Source: Tieghemiomyces parasiticus | Taxonomy: Eukaryota > Kickxellomycota > Dimargaritomycetes > Dimargaritales > Dimargaritaceae | DNA: 16,110 nt | Direction of reading: 5' to 3' | Assembly (NCBI GenBank): GCA_027575765.1 | Contig: JANBPT010001032.1 | Coordinates: 1 to 16,110 of the forward strand | Shown here: positions 1 to 7,352 of the stretch, piece after piece | Layout: the number at the start of each line of letters is the position of its first letter | Numbering within the stretch: the first letter of the stretch is position 1 | The notes under the pieces: model-generated | What the model was told of the DNA's origin: nothing | Databases searched by the model: none | The model's input: only the letters and a program-made list of their open reading frames with translations | Made by a program: the position numbers and the translations under genes

Positions 1-576
1 AGGTTAACGGCCGCGCAACTCGCCTCGATCGTACGAACGGTGGACGAAGGGGGTATTTCAGGTAAGGTCGGTAAAACTGTGCTGGCTCGGATGCTCGATG
101 GTGACCGCCGGGACGCATTGGCTATCGCGGACGCCGAGGGATGGCGCCAGGTGAACGATGATGATATGGTATTGCGCGTGTGCCGCGAGATTGTGCAGCG
201 ACATCCTGACGAGGTAAGTAGAACGAGGACAGTAACCTAGAGGGGAGGGAAGGTTTGTAATATCAATCGTACGCCTCCTGGTTGGGGGTTGGCCTCTGCC
301 ACCCTAGCACATGAAGGGGAGGGGGGTGATCAGAGATGGTTTATCGACAAAACCGTTGGTATATTCGTTGCCGCTAATCCTTCGACCATCCCTTCCTTTA
401 ACTTGGAGGCACTTCACCACGACGGGTCACTATGTAACCAGGTGGCCAAATTCCACGCGGGAAAGGTACGGTTGCTGGGCTGGCTCGTAGGCCAGGTGGT
501 CAAGGAAACCAAGGGTAAGGCTAACCCAGCAGCGGTCAAGACCGCCATGACACAAGTTCTAAAAAGTACCGATTGA
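1..576 (+). CDS. GATB: Glutamyl-tRNA(Gln) amidotransferase subunit B, mitochondrial (C-terminal part, two exons)
   Basis: This is the C-terminal end of GatB. With GatA and a third subunit, GatB converts Glu-tRNA(Gln) to Gln-tRNA(Gln) in mitochondria. The visible part is 115 residues, equivalent to the GatB/YqeY tail domain that contacts the tRNA. Exon 1-213 enters from the left edge in frame 1 and ends at a GTAAGT donor (214). The next exon runs 442-576 after an AG at 440-441. The join is phase 0 and gives DEVAKFHAGKVRLLGWLVGQ, followed by a KGKANP motif; the YKAGK..LGFLVGQVMK.TKGKANP pattern is the family signature. Earlier family marks are an EGGISGKVGK stretch and a GW.QV.DD segment. The amidotransferase core lies outside the window. 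The frame is also open upstream of the acceptor from 289, but that stretch does not match the family and is taken as intron (214-441). Family identification is strong; the splice sites are inferred by homology. Confidence 0.9.
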
Positions 577-589
577 CGGGGGCTTTATA

Positions 590-859
590 CCCCCCCCCCC
601 CCCGTTGGAGTCTGAATAAATCGATAATTCAATGGAAGCGGTGGGCTACCCCCCCCCCACAAAAATAATCCAAAGACTAAGGGCAATTGGCGTGCAAGGG
701 AGGATCCAGTTTGAGGGTCTATCGTCGCTAATTATGGCGCTCGAAAGGAGGGAGACGGCATAAATAAAGCTTGCCATCAATGATAGCACATGAAGCCTAT
801 ACCGCCCCTCACACACATGTTATCGACCGCCTCACCCTCGCCTCTCTTCCCCCCCCCCC
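590..859. repeat. Three poly-C homopolymer tracts
   Basis: Runs of 14 C (590-603), 10 C (649-658) and 11 C (849-859) occur within 270 bases, just downstream of the GatB stop. They are unrelated to the tandem C-tracts further on. Their true length is prone to sequencing error. Confidence 0.85.
615..620 (+). terminator. Polyadenylation signal of the GatB gene
   Basis: An AATAAA hexamer lies 39 bases after the GatB stop, between two long C homopolymers. Spacing and sense fit a 3' end signal; cleavage itself cannot be seen. Confidence 0.5.
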
Positions 860-1012
860 TAGCCCTATCCCCAACCGCGTTGTATGCTCCGCATGTGAGC
901 CAGAAGGACCAAGGAATTCACTCACCAGCCACCGTCACCTTTCCCATCGGGACTGATCCCACCAACGCCGATAGAGTCCCTACGTCCTGACCGATCTCGT
1001 TCCCTGAATCCA

Positions 1013-1039
1013 CCCCCTCCCTCCCTCCCTGTCCCTCCC
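1013..1039 (-). promoter_or_regulatory. Potential G-quadruplex (- strand) / i-motif (+ strand) upstream of MIC19
   Basis: There are six C-runs of at least three (1013-1017, 1019-1021, 1023-1025, 1027-1029, 1033-1035, 1037-1039) separated by 1, 1, 1, 3 and 1 bases. On the - strand this is a tight-loop quadruplex pattern. It ends 144 bases before the MIC19 ATG, so it lies in the promoter or early leader. Folding is inferred from the pattern alone. Confidence 0.55.
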
Positions 1040-1183
1040 TTGAGCCTAACAACGCATTCCAACTCGCCATCACCTTATCATTAGACCCCACCAGGCATTC
1101 GTGGCCCCATTCTATTTTCCCTGCTTGCTCATTTTACCGACTTTCTCTCCACCGACTCCTCGCCGAACTCCTTCGCATTCAAC

Positions 1184-2119
1184 ATGGGCAACCGGCAAGC
1201 TAAGGAGGAGCCTTTGGTATTCCAGGGTAGCGATGTCTCGATCGATGTAAGTCATAGAATTCCCGGAAGACCAGGCCCGTACCTCTTCCCTTCATTGGGG
1301 ATAGAACCTTGCTCGTTGGCCCACATGAACGTATTGGTCGGGTAACGAAGGTCAGCCATTAACCCTCTGTATACCATTTCTTTCGCATATGCCTCATTCT
1401 GGCACTCCATCCCCTCCACTCCTCCTTTACTTCAGTTGTCTCCTGATCTCGTTCACCACCTGCAGACTTCGAGCCAGCGGGTAAGTTGACCAGTTAGAAT
1501 TGGCAGACCGACCTCATTCGATCCCCAGGAATGCCGGAGTGTCTAAGCGCTGTTGTATCTGGCCATACAATCCTCTATTTTTTTATACCCGAATTAAACC
1601 GCAATTTGTATCCCCACTTTCTACCTTCCCTACCTGTTCCCTCCTCCTCCCCCTCCCTTTCGACCCTATCAATAGGAGCGCTTCCAGCAGACCAAGACCG
1701 AATCTAGTGCCAAGGAGGACCAGTTGCCCATCGACCCGGCGCAATTTGACGCCCTGGTAAACAAGCGTGTCGAGCAGGAGCTGCACCGCCTCTTTGCTGA
1801 ACATCCGGAACTTTCCCGGGCTGGTTCCGACCCGCATCGTGCGCTGCTCGACGCGGCCAAGCCAGGTAGCTCCACTGCGCAAGCGGCGGGTCACCACAGC
1901 ACCGAAGCCATCGCCCAGGACCTCCGGTCCTCCATCGAAAAGTACAACGGTGGTGTGACCAGCGTCAAGGTGCCTGAATCAGTCACCCGGGCGCAGAAGG
2001 AGGTCGTGGAGTGCTACCGCGACCACCAGGGTCGGCCGTTGGATTGCTGGGCGCAGGTAGAGGCGTTTAAGAATAGCGTACGTCAGACCCAGACGGATCA
2101 CTGGAAGGAGGCCTTGTAA
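1184..2119 (+). CDS. MIC19: MICOS complex subunit MIC19 (three exons, CX10C CHCH-type)
   Basis: MIC19 is a peripheral inner-membrane subunit of MICOS, which holds mitochondrial crista junctions; it works with MIC60. Exons are 1184-1246, 1466-1480 and 1676-2119, all joined in phase 0. The first two end at GTAAGT donors; the acceptors are CAG (1463-1465) and TAG (1673-1675). The product is 173 residues. It starts MGN, a myristoylation-type N-terminus as in MIC19 proteins, in good context (A at -3, G at +4). A charged helical middle (about residues 50-115) precedes the C-terminal Cys139-X10-Cys150 pair, which sits in a G.PLDCW.QVE.FK context. Yeast Mic19 (Aim13) has the same single CX10C with G.PLNCYEEMEEFK, so one disulphide, not a twin pair, is expected. 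Length is close to the yeast protein. The 15-nt middle exon adds TSSQR; skipping it also keeps frame. Confidence 0.9.
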
Positions 2120-3059
2120 CCCCCCTCTCCACCGTGGATCGTTTTGGAAGGGGAGAAATGAGGGCGCTATCTAGTCGGGTTGACACTCCAGACGGATCAT
2201 TTAGTCCCGGCTTGTAGACTCGGTAGCTCCAAATAAAATTCTTTTAAACAGGTCATGACATGTGGATATTTGCTTTTTCCTTTTACAGCAGAAGTGTGCT
2301 GATTAAGACTGGCAGGTTTTGCAGTACATGCTGACATAGGCACGAGAGCCGGACCGTACGGCATGCTTAATTGTGGCCTATGCTGGGGCAACAATAACAA
2401 GTGGGCATGGATAAATAGTTATAATCGGGAGGTTAGAAATCGACCCCAGAGTAGTACTGTCGGGCCAGCTTCTTCAAAAGAAAGCTCTGGACGTTCATGA
2501 CCCGTTGACCCTTCTCATTAGAACATATGTTTACGATTATCGTCATGCTTCGTTAGGCGTTTTGATACAAGTGGTATCAGTAAAAGGCGACAAGTGCCAG
2601 AAATATCCCGCATTGGGGTACATGGCCCACTGTCCTGCAGGGAGCAACGGGAAAGGGCCGTTGCTGCGGACGATGGGGGATGAGGGGAGTGGGTAGGCAG
2701 GCGAAGGAATGTAAGTGCATCGACAATATCGGTAGCCTCTCATTTCTAATAGCAGGGTTTTGGCGGCGACAGGGTGGGTTTGCTACCCTTTTACTCTTAC
2801 TGGGATTGGGCCATGTATCATGGTTACACTTTGTAAGCCGAACCTTCCAAATCGACCCTTAGTTAGGTATAGCGGCCGTCGGGTGTAACCCAGGTGAGCC
2901 CCTCTGGTCTATCCGTTTCAACCCATGGGGGGCGGGGAGCGCACAGCGTGCCGATGCGGTCATCAGTGTCAAACCGGCCCAAACGGGGCAGACGAGAAGA
3001 GGGGTAACAGAATACCAGACGATTCGGCAGGTTGGCCTTTCAATTAGCTGGAAGGAGGG
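2120..3059. other. Intergenic region between MIC19 and the first secreted-protein gene
   Basis: Only short unsupported open frames are present. A likely MIC19 poly(A) signal lies near its left end and the promoter of the secreted-protein gene at its right. I recognise no RNA gene, repeat or transposon. Confidence 0.6.
2232..2237 (+). terminator. Probable MIC19 polyadenylation signal
   Basis: An AATAAA hexamer lies 113 bases after the MIC19 stop in a locally A/T-rich patch. It is the first canonical hexamer downstream of the gene on this strand. Confidence 0.4.
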
Positions 3060-3070
3060 TATATAAAAAG
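3060..3070 (+). promoter_or_regulatory. TATA box of the first secreted-protein gene
   Basis: TATATAAAAAG is a near-ideal TATA element 173 bases upstream of the ATG at 3243. Initiation about 30 bases downstream would give a leader of roughly 145 bases, which is C/T-rich like the other leaders here. Confidence 0.65.
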
Positions 3071-3242
3071 GCGTAATGTCTGCCCATCCTCTTACCAACA
3101 TATCAACTTACCAGCCTTCTACACTCCCTTCAACCTCCTGGCCTACTTTACCATCGACTTCGAACTTTGTCTCCTCTTGACCATTTTGCTTGACCTGCCT
3201 GCCTTACTATCTCAACTCTCCAATACCGCCATCATCGTCATC

Positions 3243-3524
3243 ATGCGTGTTTCTGCCCTCATTACCTTCGTTTTCCTGCTCGGCACCTCCGCGCTCGCTG
3301 CCCCGACGACGCCCATCGAATCCCGGTCGCGTCACTTTCTCAATAAGCTCAAAGATGTACTTAACCTCAGCTCAACCGGGGAACACTCGACAACTGGCAA
3401 GCTTGGCAAGCGCCAGAAGTTTCACAAGCTCATGCATCCTAACCCGCGCCACGAGGAGCAAAGTGCCGCAAACATGGACAAGGAAGAAAATTACTACTAC
3501 CCCAAGGTTAATTACAGCACTTAA
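3243..3524 (+). CDS. Small secreted protein with a Kex2-type dibasic site (unknown function)
   Basis: This 93-residue protein is not one I recognise. Residues 1-19 or so form a clear signal peptide: Arg2, a hydrophobic core at about 5-14, then an A-L-A motif at 17-19 suggesting cleavage before Ala20. The mature chain is hydrophilic, with a basic amphipathic-looking stretch (RSRHFLNKLKDVLNL, 28-42) and a G-K-R at 55-57. Kex2 would cut there and release a 36-residue C-terminal peptide beginning with Gln and ending in a tyrosine-rich segment. There are N-glycosylation sequons at Asn41 and Asn90 and no cysteines. The ATG has A at -3; an in-frame ATG at 3177 would put non-signal sequence ahead of the signal peptide and is rejected. 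A strong TATA box lies upstream. It could be a secreted signal or effector-like peptide precursor, a structural wall protein or an orphan gene. Secretion is well supported; function is unknown. Confidence 0.65.
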   Translation: MRVSALITFVFLLGTSALAAPTTPIESRSRHFLNKLKDVLNLSSTGEHSTTGKLGKRQKFHKLMHPNPRHEEQSAANMDKEENYYYPKVNYST

Positions 3525-4250
3525 GAGAAAGCAGGGCTGATTGTAAAGTGTCACCGTTTCGACCAGATGTAAATCTACCTTCCCCCCACCCTGCATTGTC
3601 TCGTTGTAACGTACCGCCCGGTGCTTGATTGGAAATCTAAACGTAGCGCCCAAGCTTTTCTACAAGCCAAATTTCAACGACTTATTTCGACATTTCCAAG
3701 ACAGGATCATATTCCCCTTAACCTAACATAAAATTATGTAATGTATAAATTACTAGCCTTGGTACCAGCCCTCATTGTTTACATAGAAGGCAGTACAGTA
3801 TACCGAAGACTGTTCGGGTGGGAACGACAGCTCCGGCTGCCGAGCTACGTGTGCCAAGTTCACAGCGATCTTGGTAAACTCCTATTGTTGATTGGTTGCG
3901 ACCACACCACCCCCTTGCTGCTGGCATATCATCCCGCACCAAGGTTTAATGTCGGGCCAGAAATGCAGCAATACAAGGAAGAGACAAAGGTCACTGAAGT
4001 CAAGGTACCTGGGGTCATGTTGATATTGGAAAGCTGACGATAAGTCGTATGGCGAATCCAGCCTCTTAGTAGAAACTACGCCAGGCCGTAGGGGGGCGGG
4101 TACAACCTAGATGAAGGATCAGGGCGAGTGAGTGGCTCAGGTGCATTCAAGACTGTCATTTTGCCCAAAACCCTACCCGTTGGATCCGCTAGCTCTGCGG
4201 TGGTAGCTCAAGTCGGCTAGATACACCTGGGTTATGGGGAATAGGTAGCC
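3525..4250. other. Region between the two convergent secreted-protein genes
   Basis: This holds the 3' ends of both genes. A 98-codon open frame at 3741-4037 (+) begins with a hydrophobic stretch (MYKLLALVPALIVYI) but shows no recognisable domain and no evident leader. I treat it as unsupported. Nothing else is recognisable. Confidence 0.5.
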
Positions 4251-4523
4251 TTAACGACGTTGGCGAGTGAGAAGGGGGAGTGTAATATCGGATTGGCGGC
4301 CGACACATCCGCCGTCGCTCGTGGCAGAGAGGTCGGTGCCGTCGAGGCACTCGTCATTATCGACTTGGTTAGTGTCGTACTGATACCAAGGCCGGTCGGT
4401 CTGTTGCCATCCCAGATGTTGGGGCTGGTAGCCAGGGCTATTAGGCTGTTGGGGGACAGGTGAGGCAAGTACCGCGGCCACAGCCATGGCAGCGATAAAA
4501 AATGTAGTGACGGAGAGGTGCAT
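4251..4523 (-). CDS. Small secreted protein, proline/glutamine-rich with two cysteines (unknown function)
   Basis: This 90-residue protein is not recognised. Residues 1-20 or so are a signal peptide: His2, then a hydrophobic core including TTFFIAAMAVAAVLA, with likely cleavage just after it near Ser-Pro-Val-Pro. The mature chain starts with a Pro/Gln-rich segment, then has tryptophan and tyrosine in a WYQYD patch, an acidic DNDEC motif, and two cysteines about 15 residues apart that could form one disulphide. It ends in a basic TRQRR. The ATG at 4523 is chosen because it has A at -3. An in-frame ATG at 4553 has C at -3 and would add ten residues; it could also be used. A TATA box lies 90 bases upstream. 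The gene converges on the secreted-protein gene at 3243 but shows no clear sequence similarity to it. A secreted small protein is probable; its role is unknown. Confidence 0.55.
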   Translation of the reverse strand: MHLSVTTFFIAAMAVAAVLASPVPQQPNSPGYQPQHLGWQQTDRPWYQYDTNQVDNDECLDGTDLSATSDGGCVGRQSDITLPLLTRQRR

Positions 4524-4612
4524 TGTCGAGAAAGGATTAAAAAAGGTAACCATGTGGATGTGACGGGTGTAGGGTGCATGGGAGAGGCAAGACCAGGGCC
4601 CGCTGCGTCGGC

Positions 4613-4618
4613 TTTATA
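4613..4618 (-). promoter_or_regulatory. TATA box of the second secreted-protein gene
   Basis: Reading the - strand, CCTATAAAGCC carries a TATAAA at 4618-4613, 90 bases before the ATG at 4523. This would place the transcription start near 4585-4590 and give a short leader. Confidence 0.55.
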
Positions 4619-4623
4619 GGTGG

Positions 4624-5245
4624 AATGGAGATACATGGTATTAGCTGGCAGGTTGGGTCCTTTCGCGCTCGCTTTGTAGCCCAAGTATGGTTGACTGGAG
4701 GGTGATCTTTCCGCGTTGTTTAAGGGAAGGGTAGGTAATAGAGCGGTCGTTGACTGTTGACGTTCTATTTAGAAGACAGTACTGTGATACGCAACGTGTT
4801 CTCATGGGTCGAATTCCTTCTCACGATGTAGGATAACCTCTTAGACGGGGGGCTCCACTTTAGGTTATGCAGATGGCAAATAGTAATCCCTAATGGGGAC
4901 CGGTTAAATAGGCGGTTGCATGTTTGTACCTCTACCCCGGCTTAGGTCCCTGGCCACAACAGATGCCCACCGTCACATATTCACTACCATTGGCCTCGGC
5001 ACTCCACCTTAAGTTGCTAAGTGGAGGTTGAGATTCCAGCCAGCCTGAAGACACTACATCCACCAGGCGTCCGTAGTAAACTATTATTTTCATCCCAATA
5101 GGGCGACGGCAGCGATAACAGTAACGCCATTACCGGCTTTGCGCTGGCACTAGCAATGATGGGTATTGCCGCTTTAACAGCCTTAGCTAACGTCGATACC
5201 AGTATTGATATACCATTCAAAACTCTGCTTGGCCTACCTATATGC
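4624..5245. other. Intergenic region upstream of the second secreted-protein gene
   Basis: No gene can be assigned firmly. From 5102 to 5314 the + strand holds a 70-codon open frame with two hydrophobic stretches, directly after an AG preceded by a T-rich tract. It might be a terminal exon of an unrecognised gene (see findings). I could not identify upstream exons. The rest shows no recognisable element. Confidence 0.45.
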
Positions 5246-5251
5246 TTTATT
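5246..5251 (-). terminator. Polyadenylation signal of the L1-domain protein gene
   Basis: On the - strand an AATAAA lies about 60 bases beyond the stop at 5311. This is canonical spacing for a 3' end signal, and it implies that the 3' UTR of the - strand gene runs over the open frame on the + strand. Confidence 0.5.
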
Positions 5252-5310
5252 ACGAATAACTACGTTGGCCCAATTGGTCTCATGTGCGAGGCATTGGCAT
5301 ATTCAAAAAC

Positions 5311-6979
5311 TTAATTTTTGGCCACTTTACGCGTGGAGGAGCGCGTTTTCCGCGGGGTCTCCGCCGCGGCGGCCTCGGCCTTGCGCTTGGCAACCGTACG
5401 GGCGGCGGCGACGGCGGTGGCAGCCTTGCGCTGGGTAGAGGCCAGGGTCGCCTTGGTGGTAGCCGCCGGTAGTCGGGAGGTGCGCTTGGCCGCAGGCTTG
5501 TGGGTCTCGGGCTCCTCCTCGTCCACTACGGGTTCCGCAGCGACGGGCTCAGCCACTGGTACCTTCTTGGCCTTCGCTGGGGTCTTGGGCTTGACCTCGG
5601 GTTCAGCCACTGGCATCTTCTTGGCCTTCGCTGGGGTCTTGGGCTTGACCTCGGGTTCAGCCACTGGCATCTTCTTGGCCTTCGCTGGGGTCTTGGGCTT
5701 GGCCTCGGGTTCAGCCACTGGCACCTTCTTGGCCTTTGCTGGGGTCTTGGGCTTGACCTCGGGCTCAGCCACCGGTGCCTTCTTGGCCTTCGCTGGGGTC
5801 TTGGGCTTGACCTCGGATTCCATAAAGACGGGCTTGACTGCTGGGACCTCCTCAGGCTTGATAGGAGCCTCGGTCTCGGGGTTCCCAGTGGCTGACTTAA
5901 CCGCCGGGGTCACCTTGGTCTTAACCTTAGTCTCGGACTTGGGCGCCGAAGCCTTCTTGGTAGGCTCAGGCGCCTCCATCTCAGGAATGACGGTTGCCGA
6001 CTCCGGCACCGGAACAGTCGTGAGTTTCCTGATTACATCACGGACCGTATCTTCCGTAGCAAGAGATTCATAGTACTCGACAAATGCCGGGTCTTTGGTT
6101 AGCCTGTAAAGGGTGAACGGGCCAAAGCCACGCACCTTGATATGCACCTCCGAAGTGTAATTGTTAGACTCTTTGCGGGTTTTCTCCGCGAATTCCATAA
6201 CGGCCATGAAATTCGCCAGAAGCTGGTCTGCGGGCATGTCGGTATGACCGATTCGAATGTCAAGGTGCCTATTGCCGCGGTACTGAAATTGCGTAGACCC
6301 TAGAACGGCATCCATGCTCGGGGTGAATCTCTCGGGATAGGTACTGACGATCGGCGGGAGGCCCTTCAGGTCAACGTATTGTTTACCCAGCATCAGGTGG
6401 GCGCGTTCGGCCAGGGTACTCGCAATGATAACGTGTTTGTTCTCACGGAAAAATTGGCGGCGGTGTTCAAACTTGAGGTATGTGGTTTCCATATCGGTGA
6501 CCGTGTACAGCGCCAGTTCGCGCGGATATGTCATCGCTATCTCCCTATCACTCTGCGACCGGTGAAGGATTACCGTGATGCGTTCTTCCGGATGCACCGG
6601 CGAGTAGGGTAGGGGAAGCGTGTGGCAGTAGCCACCCGTCCTCAGGTCTATCTGGCTGGTAAATACTATAGACGCAGAAACTAAGCCATAATCCTCCCAG
6701 AGGTCATTACGAGACCGGGCCTTGGCCATAGTCGCCTTGACGTAGTCATCGATGCGTTGTGCAAGCTAGTAGGGAGAAGAAACAAAATGGGGGACCGAGG
6801 TAGAAATAGTAAATTTCACAGTTAGCACCTCTGTTTGACAGTGCCCGACTCGGGAGCTTGGGCCAAGGGCTTATCGATAAGGTGGTAGGCAACGAAATAG
6901 GTGAAATAGTTCACTGCTGTAGAGAAGTCGCGCCTACCTTGTCAGCGCTGAATCTAGTGGGAATGAACTGGGTAGTCAT
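5311..6979 (-). CDS. Ribosomal L1-domain protein of the RSL1D1/Utp30/Cic1 family with repeated basic tail
   Basis: This is a nucleolar ribosome-biogenesis protein of the eukaryotic L1-like family, predicted to be 498 residues. Exon 1 is 6979-6938 (14 codons), followed by a GTAGGC donor. Exon 2 is 6765-5311, after a CTACTAG acceptor. The join is phase 0, so the ATG at 6729 is internal: the twelve codons before it continue the family's N-terminal helix (IDDYVKA). The L1 domain spans about residues 50-240. Marks include HTLPLPYSP, TYLKFEHRRQFFRENKHVI matching the family's 'Y.P.EARR.L....D.F.AD', LGKQY, and RIGHTDMPADQLLANFMAV matching the characteristic 'IGH..M...Q...N...'. The C-terminal half is low-complexity, Lys/Pro/Ala-rich and histone-H1-like, with five 18-residue repeats and a final basic segment. 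RSL1D1 also has a long basic tail; Utp30 does not. The exact orthologue is unresolved, so no symbol is given. Confidence 0.85.
5545..5814 (-). repeat. Five tandem 54-bp units encoding an 18-residue KPKTPAKAKK repeat
   Basis: Five head-to-tail in-frame units encode E(V/A)KPKTPAKAKK(A/V/M)PVAEP. By eye, any two units differ at only 1-6 of 54 positions, and adjacent units often at 1-3. That suggests recent expansion or gene conversion. Each unit has a Thr-Pro-Ala-Lys motif of CDK type. The opposite strand is open through the array only because of the repeat. Confidence 0.95.
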
Positions 6980-7342
6980 GTCGGAAGGACGGGGCCTAGA
7001 GGCGAATGGGAGGGGACTAGACAAGGGGACGCAAGCGAAAGGCGAAATGAGGGGTTGGAGTGGACGTGAATGCCGCGGCTAGAAATAGTTCCAATCCAAA
7101 CTGTAGTCGGCGAGCATATGAAAGGTGGTAATAACTTGGTCTTTTAGCGCCTGAGGGGGGGCAAGGATGACACTAAAAGTTGAGGCAGAAGGGCCTAACC
7201 ACTGCGATACAACAGAAAAAAAAAGGGGGAATCATACAAGAGACTTGCCCACGTACAGCTGATGGCGAATGCCATCTTAGAATCAGCGGAAAAAAAAAAG
7301 AATAAAGAATAGAAGGTACGGTATTAACGGGTAAGCTATTTT

Positions 7343-7352
7343 ATCACGTGAT
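7343..7352. promoter_or_regulatory. Palindromic E-box ATCACGTGAT
   Basis: This is a perfect ten-base palindrome around CACGTG, in a T/A-rich context. It fits the binding preference of bHLH proteins such as Cbf1/USF (RTCACRTG). It lies about 360 bases upstream of the L1-domain gene start and could regulate that gene. Binding is inferred. Confidence 0.3.

Larger units (their letters stand above)
577..1183 (+). other. GatB-MIC19 intergenic region with C homopolymers and pyrimidine-rich promoter
   Basis: There is no convincing gene here. It holds the GatB poly(A) signal, three C homopolymers (590-603, 649-658, 849-859), and a cluster of C-tracts at 1013-1039. The last 200 bases are C/T-rich and lead directly into the MIC19 start. 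Two short overlapping open frames around 771-990 are low-complexity and match nothing I recognise. Confidence 0.6.

Noticed and set aside
289..441. Open frame extending the last GatB exon upstream
   Set aside because: It shares the frame with the exon but does not match GatB. Splicing 213 to 442 restores the family's contiguous motif.
3741..4037. 98-codon + strand frame with a hydrophobic start
   Set aside because: It has no recognisable domain and no leader or poly(A) signal, and its length is ordinary for chance open frames in this window.
5318..6073. 251-codon open frame on the + strand, and another at 5500-5895
   Set aside because: They lie antisense to the L1-domain gene and are open only because the 54-bp repeat lacks stops in those frames. 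The products are low-complexity and the opposite strand has clear homology.
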